This document shows, in pieces, positions 7,117-14,159 of a stretch of DNA of 25,526 nucleotides; position 1 is the first letter of the stretch, and every line of letters begins with the position of its first letter. The stretch comes from Lysobacterales bacterium UBA5700 (GTDB lineage Bacteria > Pseudomonadota > Gammaproteobacteria > Xanthomonadales > Xanthomonadaceae), in NCBI GenBank assembly GCA_002420085.1, contig DIHI01000130.1, forward strand, positions 3,785 through 29,310. The letters run 5' to 3'. The notes below the pieces were generated by a model. That model did not search any database and had not been told where the DNA came from. It saw only the letters and a list, made by a program, of their open reading frames with translations. The position numbers and the translations under genes were made by a program.

Positions 7117-8105
7117 CAGGGAAAGGCCACCACCAGTCCATCCAGGCCGAGTTCGGTCTTGATCCGTTCGCGCACGCGGTCGGCGGCGGCGCGTTCGATT
7201 TCCGGTCCGACCCGGACCCGATGCAGAACACCGCTGGCGGTGTCGATGCGTTCGGTGAAGCTGGCGAAGCCGGCTGCGCGTAGTCGATCGCGCAGGCGGT
7301 TGGCATCGGCGAGATCGGAATAAGCCGCCAACTGGACGACAAAGCCAGCGCGCACGGTCGATGGCGAGTCACTGGCCGCTGCCGCCCGCTCCAGGGCGAC
7401 CACCTGGGCCGGCAGGTCCGGCCACAGCCGGCGCGCCTGCAAGCGTGCCGCTTCGGCTGCGCCGCGTCCGGCATAGGGGCCGAGCCGGAGCCGATGGACA
7501 GTCTGGCCGCCGGCCTGGGTCGGTTCCAGGAAGGCCGGCAGACCTGCCGCCAGTACGCTGTCGCGCAGGCTACGGGCCTTGTCGAGGTCGCGATAGCTGC
7601 CGAGTTGAACGACGTGATCGCCTCCGGCCAGGGCCGCCGGACGTTCGCCGGTGGCGACTGCGGGCGGTTCGCTCGATGCTGGCGACGGCGGGCTGGCAGC
7701 GGAGCCGGTCGGATCGGCGAGAGCATCGATCCGGGCCGGGGCGTCGGCGGTCACCGCGACCACCGGCTCGCCCGCAGGCGCGCCCGATGTGGCGGTCGAG
7801 GGCTGACTGGGTGCATCCGGGCCGGCGGCAGCGGTGCCGTCGGTCGCAGCGGCCTGGTCGGTCGGTGGATGCTCGGCGTCGTTCGACGGAACCGGCTGGG
7901 CCGGTTCCGTCGTGTCCGGAGCGGGGGTGGGCGTCGGCAGGTTGAGGGGCAGTTCGCGCACCACCACGGGGCGATCCGGCTCGCTCGGCACGTCCAGCGG
8001 CACATCGTCGAGACCGCGATCGGCCTCCGGACCCTGCAACAGTATCGGCAGAACGATCACCGCGATCGCCACCAGCACGATGGCACCGATTACCCGCTGT
8101 TTCAT
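7116..8105 (-). CDS. dedD: DedD-like cell-division protein with two SPOR domains
   Basis: DedD is a bitopic septal protein whose SPOR domain binds denuded peptidoglycan at division sites. This 329-residue version has an N-terminal membrane helix (residues 4-23, RVIGAIVLVAIAVIVLPILL). A long Pro/Ala/Thr/Glu-rich periplasmic linker follows (about 25-160). There are then two SPOR repeats: 163-236 (VVQLGSYRDLDKARSLRDSV, ending in HRLRLGPY) and 253-328 (VVQLAAYSDLADANRLRDRL, ending in HRVRVGPE). Enterobacterial DedD has one SPOR domain and is shorter. The gene lies between folC and cvpA, its conserved position, which supports the name. The folC stop is 43 bases upstream, and a perfect -10 hexamer lies in that gap. 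Confidence 0.9.
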   Translation of the reverse strand: MKQRVIGAIVLVAIAVIVLPILLQGPEADRGLDDVPLDVPSEPDRPVVVRELPLNLPTPTPAPDTTEPAQPVPSNDAEHPPTDQAAATDGTAAAGPDAPSQPSTATSGAPAGEPVVAVTADAPARIDALADPTGSAASPPSPASSEPPAVATGERPAALAGGDHVVQLGSYRDLDKARSLRDSVLAAGLPAFLEPTQAGGQTVHRLRLGPYAGRGAAEAARLQARRLWPDLPAQVVALERAAAASDSPSTVRAGFVVQLAAYSDLADANRLRDRLRAAGFASFTERIDTASGVLHRVRVGPEIERAAADRVRERIKTELGLDGLVVAFP

Positions 8106-8135
8106 CTATGGCCCCCGGCGACCGAATCCCTGCGG

Positions 8136-8141
8136 ATTATA
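8136..8141 (-). promoter_or_regulatory. Perfect -10 hexamer before dedD
   Basis: TATAAT on the minus strand, in the 43-base gap between folC and dedD and about 30 bases before the dedD ATG. No fair -35 is seen at 16-18 bases. It could be an internal promoter that lets dedD-cvpA-purF-epmA be made without folC. Confidence 0.4.
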
Positions 8142-8148
8142 GCGCCGG

Positions 8149-9429
8149 TCACCACGTCTGATCCCGTTCGGCCAGATGGGCCAGGGCCGCTGCCACGGTG
8201 TGGAACGAGCCGAACACCAGCAGGCGATCGCCTGGCCTCAGTTCGGCGAGGGCATCGGCCAGGGCGGTCGCGACATCCGGTCGGTGCCGACACTGGCCGA
8301 TCTCACCGACCCGATCGGCCAGCGCTGCCGTCGTGAGGCCGCGTGGCCCGGCCGATTCCAGACCGGCCAGCCACCAGCCTGCGATGCGCTGGCGCAAGGG
8401 CTGGACGATGCCCTCGATGTCCTTGTCGGCCAGGGCCGAGAACAGTGCCAACTCCCGACCCGGCGCCGGATGCGTCGCCAGCCAGGTCGCCAGTTGCTCG
8501 GCTGCCTGCGGGTTGTGGCCGACATCCAACACCAGTTCGGCCTGACCGCCGGGCACCGGTATCGCCATCGACTGCAAGCGGCCCGGCACCCGGACCGACC
8601 CGATCGCCGCCCAGGCCGATTTCGGCACCCGCAGCCGGCTGGCACGGATCGCCGCCACCGCTGCGGCGGCATTGTCGATCTGGGCCGGCGCCAGCAGTGC
8701 CGGGTAGGGCAGCACCAGATGCTGGCCGGGCTGCTGCCACAGCCAGTCGTCGCGTCGTCGCTCGACCCGGTAATCGCAACCGGCGCGGATGGTCGGTGCG
8801 CCGAGTGCATAGGCATGGCGCAGCACGCTGGCCGGTGGATCGGCCTCGGCCAGCACGACCGGGCGACCGGCGCGCATGATCCCGGCCTTCTCGCGACCGA
8901 TCGTTTCGCGATCCGGCCCCAGCCAGTCCTGGTGATCGAGTGCGACCGTGGTCAGCACGGCGACATCGGCATCGATCAGATTGACCGCATCCAGCCGGCC
9001 GCCCAGGCCGACTTCCAGCACGGCCAGATCGAGCCCGGCCCGCTCGAACAGCCAGAGCGCCGCCAGGGTGGCGCACTCGAAATAGGTCAGCGGGGTCGTC
9101 GCGCGCGCCGTTTCGACCGCCTCGAACGCGGTCACCAGTGCCGCATCCTCGGCCTCGATCCCATCGATTCGTACCCGCTCGTTGTAGCGCAACAGGTGTG
9201 GCGAGGTGTAGGCCGCCACCCGCAGGCCGGCGGCGCGACCGATCGCTTCGATGAAGGCCACGGTCGAGCCTTTGCCATTGGTACCGGCCACCGTCACCAC
9301 CCGCCGCGCTGGGCGTGCCAGGCCCATTCGGTCCGCTACCGCCCGCACCCGATCCAGACCCAGTTCGATCGAATGCGGGTGCAGCGACTGGATGCGATCC
9401 AGCCAATCGGCGAGCGAATGGTGCGGCAT
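8149..9429 (-). CDS. folC: Dihydrofolate synthase / folylpolyglutamate synthase
   Basis: FolC adds glutamate to dihydropteroate and further glutamates to tetrahydrofolate, using ATP. From the ATG at 9429 the protein is 426 residues and begins MPHHSLADWLDRIQSLHP, like other proteobacterial FolC. A GTG in frame at 9462 would add 11 residues without family character. The ATP-binding loop is GTNGKGST (49-56). SPHLLRYNERVRI, EVGLGGRLDAVN and DHQDWLG are the expected Mur-ligase-family blocks, and LDVGHNPQA marks the C-terminal domain. It heads the minus-strand operon and is divergent from recO across 204 bases. In many gammaproteobacteria accD sits immediately upstream; here accD is about 8 kb away on the other strand. 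Confidence 0.95.
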   Translation of the reverse strand: MPHHSLADWLDRIQSLHPHSIELGLDRVRAVADRMGLARPARRVVTVAGTNGKGSTVAFIEAIGRAAGLRVAAYTSPHLLRYNERVRIDGIEAEDAALVTAFEAVETARATTPLTYFECATLAALWLFERAGLDLAVLEVGLGGRLDAVNLIDADVAVLTTVALDHQDWLGPDRETIGREKAGIMRAGRPVVLAEADPPASVLRHAYALGAPTIRAGCDYRVERRRDDWLWQQPGQHLVLPYPALLAPAQIDNAAAAVAAIRASRLRVPKSAWAAIGSVRVPGRLQSMAIPVPGGQAELVLDVGHNPQAAEQLATWLATHPAPGRELALFSALADKDIEGIVQPLRQRIAGWWLAGLESAGPRGLTTAALADRVGEIGQCRHRPDVATALADALAELRPGDRLLVFGSFHTVAAALAHLAERDQTW

Positions 9430-9633
9430 GGCCGGGACGGAGCCGTGATCGAGCGGGAGCACATTCTACGCAACCGATCGCCGGTCACGTCGTGCTCGTA
9501 GCCATGCGCTCGACCCGGTCCCGGCAAACCGGCATGCTGGACAACGGTCGATCCGCCGCCCGGCGACAGCGCGCGCGACCCGGTCACGGGCAGCGACCGG
9601 ACCCAGCGACCGCCAGTGAGCGAAAATCCGACC

Positions 9634-10380
9634 ATGCGAATCGAACGACAACCCGCCTTCGTGCTGCACGCGCGCGCCTGGCGCGAGACCAGCCTGTTGC
9701 TGGAGGTATTCACCCGCGAGCACGGTCGGATCGGCGTCATCGCCCAGGGTGTGCGAGGTCCGCGCAAGCAGGCATTGCGGGCGGCCTTGCAGCCGTTCGT
9801 GCCGATCTCGGTCGATCTGCTGCATCGCAGTGAACTGGCCCGGCTGATCGCCGCCGAGCCGTCCGGTCCGGCGGCCGGATTGCTCGGCGATCGCCTGATG
9901 GCCGGCTTCTACGTCAATGAACTGCTGCTGCGACTGAGCGCGCGCGGCGACCCCGGTCCAGACCTGTTCGATCGCTACCACGCGGTGCTGATCGAGTTGG
10001 CGGGCGAGACCCCATTGTCATGGCTGCTGCGGCGATTCGAGCGCGACCTGCTCGAACGGCTCGGGTTCGCTCCGCCCTGGCGGGAGACCGCCGACGGCGA
10101 TCGAATCGTCCCTGAGCAGCGCTATCGACTGGATGCCGAAGTCGGGCCGGTGGCCACCCCGAGCGGTGCTGTAGCCGGTCGGGCCTTGCTCGCCCTGGCC
10201 GATGACCGGATGCCCGAGCCGAGCGATCTGCGCGCCCTGCGCGATGCCTTGCGTGGGCTGATCGCGAGTCATCTCGACGGCCGCGAACTGGTGTCCTGGG
10301 GCGTGCTGGCCAAGCTGCCGAGCACTGAGTCCGGAGGCCAGGCGCGCCGTTCGATCAGCGATGATCCAAGTGATCAGTGA
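9634..10380 (+). CDS. recO: DNA repair protein RecO
   Basis: RecO anneals single strands and, with RecR, loads RecA at gaps (RecFOR pathway). The product is 248 residues, a normal length. The ATG at 9634 gives MRIERQPAFVLHARAWRETSLLLEVF, the typical N-terminal OB-fold start. A GTG at 9616 is in frame but adds residues not expected in the family. The motif GVRGPRKQALRAALQPF and the later FYVNELLLRL, FDRYHAVL and FERDLLERLGF fit RecO. The C-terminal part lacks the four-cysteine zinc motif found in some RecO proteins. It converges on the REC-Hpt gene with a 17-base gap; no strong terminator is visible between them. In many genomes recO follows era; era is not here. Confidence 0.93.
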   Translation: MRIERQPAFVLHARAWRETSLLLEVFTREHGRIGVIAQGVRGPRKQALRAALQPFVPISVDLLHRSELARLIAAEPSGPAAGLLGDRLMAGFYVNELLLRLSARGDPGPDLFDRYHAVLIELAGETPLSWLLRRFERDLLERLGFAPPWRETADGDRIVPEQRYRLDAEVGPVATPSGAVAGRALLALADDRMPEPSDLRALRDALRGLIASHLDGRELVSWGVLAKLPSTESGGQARRSISDDPSDQ

Positions 10381-10397
10381 CGGTCGGGGCGTCGGCC

Positions 10398-11213
10398 TCA
10401 GCCGCGCACCCGCTCCGATCGATCCAGCCGGTAGTCGTCGCCATTCAGCAGGGCCAGGCAGGCGCTGTCGAAGCCGGCCTGGGCGTCGCGATCGCTCGGG
10501 TGGTCGGCCAGTCGGCGGGCGGCGGCCAGGATGCGGGTGGCGCCGACGAAGCCGCAGGCCGACTTGATGCGATGCAGTTCGGCGCGGAGCCGGTCGTGGT
10601 CGTTGCTGGCCAGGGCGTCGGCGATCTCGCTGCGGTGACGCGGAAGATCATGCAGGAACAGGGCACGCAGTCGGGCGACGATGTCGCTCGATCCACCGGC
10701 GGCGGCCAGTGCCTGGCGATCGTCCCAGTCGGGGGCTGGCGCAGTGGCGGCCGGCCGCTCACGATCGGCCAGGCTGTCGTGTACCCAGGCGCGCAGTGCC
10801 GCTGCTCCGATCGGCTTGCCGACGACCGCGCGGAAACCGGCGGCCAGGGCACGGCTGCGGGTGGCATCGGTCGGATCGGCGGTCAGGGCCAGGGCCGGTG
10901 GTCGGATCGATTGCCCGGCGCTGCCGGCATCGGTGCGGGCGCGCTCGGCGCATTCACGCAAGCCGGCGAGCAGTTCGATGCCGCTGGCATCGGGCAGGTT
11001 GAGATCGATCAGCCAGGCGTCGAAGTTCTGGTCGGCCACCGCTGCCAGTGCTTGGCGACCGTTGCTGGCATGGGTTACCGAATCGACCAGCGGACTCAGT
11101 GCGTCGGCCAGGAAGGCGGCGCTGATCGGGTCGTCCTCGACCAGCAGCAGGTGGATTCCGGCCGGTTGTCGGTCGGGCGTGCCGGATGCGGCGGGAAGGT
11201 CGGGTTTCGGCAT
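10398..11213 (-). CDS. Orphan phosphorelay protein: receiver domain plus Hpt domain
   Basis: This 271-residue protein has an N-terminal receiver domain (about 20-145) with acidic D27/D28, phospho-acceptor D70 in LIDLNLPDASG, T111 and K133 (VGKP). It also has a C-terminal Hpt domain (about 170-265) with HRIKSACGFVGA, where H214 is the expected phosphotransfer histidine. All key receiver residues are present, so both modules look functional. There is no kinase, DNA-binding or enzymatic output, so it should relay phosphate between other proteins. No cognate hybrid kinase is in the window. The frame extends upstream to 11300, but the ATG at 11213 is preferred because earlier residues are low in character and would overlap the divergent gene starting at 11255. 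The gap to that gene is 41 bases. Confidence 0.85.
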   Translation of the reverse strand: MPKPDLPAASGTPDRQPAGIHLLLVEDDPISAAFLADALSPLVDSVTHASNGRQALAAVADQNFDAWLIDLNLPDASGIELLAGLRECAERARTDAGSAGQSIRPPALALTADPTDATRSRALAAGFRAVVGKPIGAAALRAWVHDSLADRERPAATAPAPDWDDRQALAAAGGSSDIVARLRALFLHDLPRHRSEIADALASNDHDRLRAELHRIKSACGFVGATRILAAARRLADHPSDRDAQAGFDSACLALLNGDDYRLDRSERVRG

Positions 11214-11254
11214 GGCGCTGGGTCGGGACGGTCGATGCGGGCTATGCTGTGAGC

Positions 11255-13282
11255 ATGCGACGATGGGTGCCGGCTGGCAAATGGCCATGGTCATGGGCAA
11301 TGGGGCTGCTCATGCTGGCGTCGGCGTGGCCGGTCGTGGCCGCGCGGGTGCAGATCGAGGCCGAGCGGGTCGTGCTCGGGCCGGGCAGCGGCCGCAATCT
11401 GCACATCACGCTCGACCAACCTGCGGCCGGACCGGCGGTGGCGCGAGTGGTGATGTCCGACTTCGATTCCGGCCTGGGCTGGCGTTACGCTGCCCTCTCG
11501 GCCGAGTGTGAATTGACCGTGACGGCCGAGGCCAGTGCCTGCATCGGCGCGCTCCAGGCCGATCGCCTGCGCCGCGCCCTGAATCTGGCGTGGGCTGCCG
11601 ATGGCGGCAGCATCACCCTCGCCGAGGGGCGGCGGCGCTTGGCGGCCCGGTTCGATCTCGCCCAGCCCGATCGGGTCCGGGTGCAGGCTCAGGCGTTGCC
11701 GGTGAGCTGGGCTCAGCCGTTTCTGGCGACCGTGTGGGCGACCGCCCAGCCGAGCCAGGGCCGGTTCGGGGGTGAGATCGAGATTCGCTTCCCCGCGTCC
11801 GGGCCGTTGCGGACCCTGGCACGGCTGGACCTCGACGGCCTCGGGCTCGACACGCCGGATGGTTCGCTGGCCGCCGCCGGGGTGTCCGGGCGGATCGACA
11901 TCGACCAGATCGGGACCGGCGGCGGTTCGCAGGTGCGGGTCGGCGGCCGCCTGACGGCCGGCGAGTTTCTCTGGGGAACGGTCTATGTCGGTCTGGGCGC
12001 CGAGCCGGTGGAAGGATCGCTCGATCTGGTCGGCGAAGCCGATGGCGGGTGGACGATCGCCGAGTTCAAGTGGTCCGATGGCGCCACCCTGTCGGCCCAG
12101 GGCAGCGGTCGGATCGAAGCCGACGGCGGACTGACGGCGCTTCGGGTGCATGCCGAGAGTGCCACGCTGGCGGCCTTGGCCGAGCGTTATCTGAGCGGGC
12201 CGTTGGGCCTGGCCGGACTGGCCGGGATGCGCCTGTCCGGACGCATCGCGGCGACCGTCGAGTTGGCCCGTGACGGCCCGGTGGCGATCACCGTCGCGCC
12301 CGAGCAGGTCGTGCTGGTCGATGCGGGCGGGCGGTTCCGGTTCGCCGGCCTCGATGGTGTGCTGCGCTGGACGGCGGCCGATCAGCCGGTCGAAAGCGAT
12401 CTGGCCTGGTCGGGTGCCGCCATGCATGGCATCGGCATCGGGCCGGTGCGGTTGGCCTGGCGCAGCCATGCCGGTGCGCTCGATCTGCGCCAGCCGGCCA
12501 CCCTCGAACTGCTGTCCGGACGGCTGGAACTGGAGCGGCTGCATGTCGAACCGCCAATGACCGGTCGTTCGGCGGTGGCCGAACTGGCGCTGACCGTGGT
12601 CGATGTCGATCTGGCCGCGCTGTCGCAGGCACTCGGCTGGCCGTCGTTTTCCGGAACCCTGTCCGGACGCCTGCCGATGGCGCGCTATGCTCGGCAGCGG
12701 CTCGATTTCGATGGCGGACTGAGCATGCGCGTGTTCGACGGCAATGTCGCCATCCGTGCCCTGTCGATGGAGCGCGTGTTCGGTGTCGCGCCCTCGCTGG
12801 CGGCCGAGGTCGAGTTCACCGGGCTCGACCTGCAACCACTGACGGCCGCCTTCGGCTTCGGCGAAATCACTGGCCGGCTGGACGGCCATCTGCACCGTCT
12901 GCGGCTGCTCGACTGGCAGCCGGTCGCCTTCGATGCCGCCCTGCTGTCGGCACCGGTCCAGCGCGGCCCGAAGCGGATCAGCCAGCGCGCCGTGCAGGAC
13001 ATCTCCCGGATCGGCGGCAGCGGCCTGATCGCCGGCTTGCAGGGGCAGGCACTGAAGATGTTCAGCACGTTCGGCTACGCAAGGCTGGGCCTGCGCTGCC
13101 GGCTCGACAACAATGTCTGCTCGATGGATGGCGTCGGTTCAGCGGGCGATGGCTATACGATTGTCGAAGGCGCCGGCTTGCCGCGCATCAATGTCGTCGG
13201 TTTCCAGCGTCGGGTCGATTGGCCGGTGCTGGTCGGTCGCCTGAAGGCTGCGACCGAAGGGCAATTGCCGACGATCGAGTAG
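11255..13282 (+). CDS. YdbH-like (AsmA-like) intermembrane lipid-transport protein
   Basis: The product is 675 residues, starting MRRWVPAGKWPWSWAMGLLM. A basic N-terminus and a hydrophobic segment (about 9-29) form a signal anchor or signal peptide. The rest is long and repetitive in beta-strand character, with many alternating short blocks of the kind seen in AsmA-clan groove proteins. The C-terminal part contains KRISQRAVQDISRIGGSG, then FGYARLGLRC, and GLPRINVVGFQRRVDWPVLV, which I associate with YdbH-like proteins. The call is supported by the neighbour: a DUF1318/YdbL lipoprotein follows, as ydbL does in the E. coli ydbH-ynbE-ydbL cluster. YdbH, TamB and YhdP share phospholipid traffic to the outer membrane in E. 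coli. E. coli YdbH is longer (about 880 residues). The upstream in-frame start at 11186 is less likely. Confidence 0.72.
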   Translation: MRRWVPAGKWPWSWAMGLLMLASAWPVVAARVQIEAERVVLGPGSGRNLHITLDQPAAGPAVARVVMSDFDSGLGWRYAALSAECELTVTAEASACIGALQADRLRRALNLAWAADGGSITLAEGRRRLAARFDLAQPDRVRVQAQALPVSWAQPFLATVWATAQPSQGRFGGEIEIRFPASGPLRTLARLDLDGLGLDTPDGSLAAAGVSGRIDIDQIGTGGGSQVRVGGRLTAGEFLWGTVYVGLGAEPVEGSLDLVGEADGGWTIAEFKWSDGATLSAQGSGRIEADGGLTALRVHAESATLAALAERYLSGPLGLAGLAGMRLSGRIAATVELARDGPVAITVAPEQVVLVDAGGRFRFAGLDGVLRWTAADQPVESDLAWSGAAMHGIGIGPVRLAWRSHAGALDLRQPATLELLSGRLELERLHVEPPMTGRSAVAELALTVVDVDLAALSQALGWPSFSGTLSGRLPMARYARQRLDFDGGLSMRVFDGNVAIRALSMERVFGVAPSLAAEVEFTGLDLQPLTAAFGFGEITGRLDGHLHRLRLLDWQPVAFDAALLSAPVQRGPKRISQRAVQDISRIGGSGLIAGLQGQALKMFSTFGYARLGLRCRLDNNVCSMDGVGSAGDGYTIVEGAGLPRINVVGFQRRVDWPVLVGRLKAATEGQLPTIE

Positions 13283-13307
13283 CCGGACGCTGGCCGGTCC
13301 GGTTTTT
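13283..13307 (+). terminator. Intrinsic terminator after the YdbH-like gene
   Basis: CCGGAC (13283-13288), an eight-base loop, GTCCGG (13297-13302), then five T (13303-13307). It begins immediately after the TAG stop at 13280-13282. It would end transcription, or limit read-through, into the ydbL-like gene at 13349. Confidence 0.75.
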
Positions 13308-13348
13308 CCGTGTTGTCCAGACACCACCCCGATGAAGGAATCGCGACC

Positions 13349-13936
13349 ATGAAACGACCCCTCCTGCTGGCACTGGCTGCGGCCCTGCTGACCGCCTGCG
13401 TCACGATCAATGTCTACTTCCCGGCCGCCGAAGCGCGCGAGGCGGCCCGCGAGTTCGTCGAGGAAGTGATCGGCGAGCCGGCCGCACCAGCGCCCTCGCC
13501 GGCCCGCGACGGCGGCAGCGCCCGACTCGATCCGGTCGGCCTCCTGCTCGATCTGTTCATCCCCGCCGCCCATGCCCAGTCGGCCAATATCGATATCAAG
13601 ACGCCGGCCATCCAGGCCATTCAGGGGCGCATGGCGCAGCGCTTCCAGGGTCAGTTGCAGGCGCATTTCGATTCCGGCGCGCTCGGCTTTGGCCGCGATG
13701 GCCTGATCGTGGTGCGCGATGCCGGCAAGGTGCCTCTGAATGCGCGGGTCGGACTCAACCAGCAGGTCGCCGAGGACAACCGCGACCGCAATGCCGTCTA
13801 TCGCGAGATCGCGGTCGCCAACGGCCATCCGGAGTGGGAAGGCCAGATACGCGAAATCTTCGCCAGTCAGTGGATCGCCAGCGCACGGGCCGGCTGGTGG
13901 TATCAGGATGCCGGCGGGAGTTGGCAGCAGAAATGA
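13349..13936 (+). CDS. YdbL-like DUF1318 lipoprotein
   Basis: This 195-residue protein begins MKRPLLLALAAALLTAC, a lipoprotein signal with lipobox LTAC and acylated Cys17. After it comes VTINVYFPAAEA, then a Pro/Ala-rich linker. A second hydrophobic stretch ends in AHAQ (residues about 63-77) and looks like a relic signal sequence. The DUF1318 domain spans about 78-195, with the conserved AEDNRDRNAVYREIA and a C-terminal AGWWYQDAGGSW. In E. coli YnbE is a tiny lipoprotein and YdbL a separate periplasmic protein; here one lipoprotein may cover both. A good ribosome site, AAGGAA (13335-13340), fixes the start. It lies 66 bases after the YdbH-like gene, behind a terminator. Its role as a chaperone for YdbH-YnbE assembly is family knowledge, not shown here. 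Confidence 0.82.
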   Translation: MKRPLLLALAAALLTACVTINVYFPAAEAREAAREFVEEVIGEPAAPAPSPARDGGSARLDPVGLLLDLFIPAAHAQSANIDIKTPAIQAIQGRMAQRFQGQLQAHFDSGALGFGRDGLIVVRDAGKVPLNARVGLNQQVAEDNRDRNAVYREIAVANGHPEWEGQIREIFASQWIASARAGWWYQDAGGSWQQK

Positions 13937-14159
13937 GTCTCCGTCACTGACGGCCGGGCCGGATTGTTCCGCCTGGCGCGGCAAAGTCAAGGACATTGGC
14001 TACGAAATGCGGTAAGTTCGGTCGCAACGAACAGCGGTACACGCAGTCCATCGACCCAGGCGGATGATGGCTGCGGTGCCGCTGCGGTCCGGACCGGCAG
14101 ATGCCTGCGGCGAGCGACGGCATCCATCGAGCCGGACACCTCACGTGATGGAGGTGTCG

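Noticed and set aside
11291..12895. Open frame of 534 codons on the minus strand
   Set aside because: Antisense shadow of the YdbH-like gene, with the same Gly/Arg/His/Gln-rich non-protein character.
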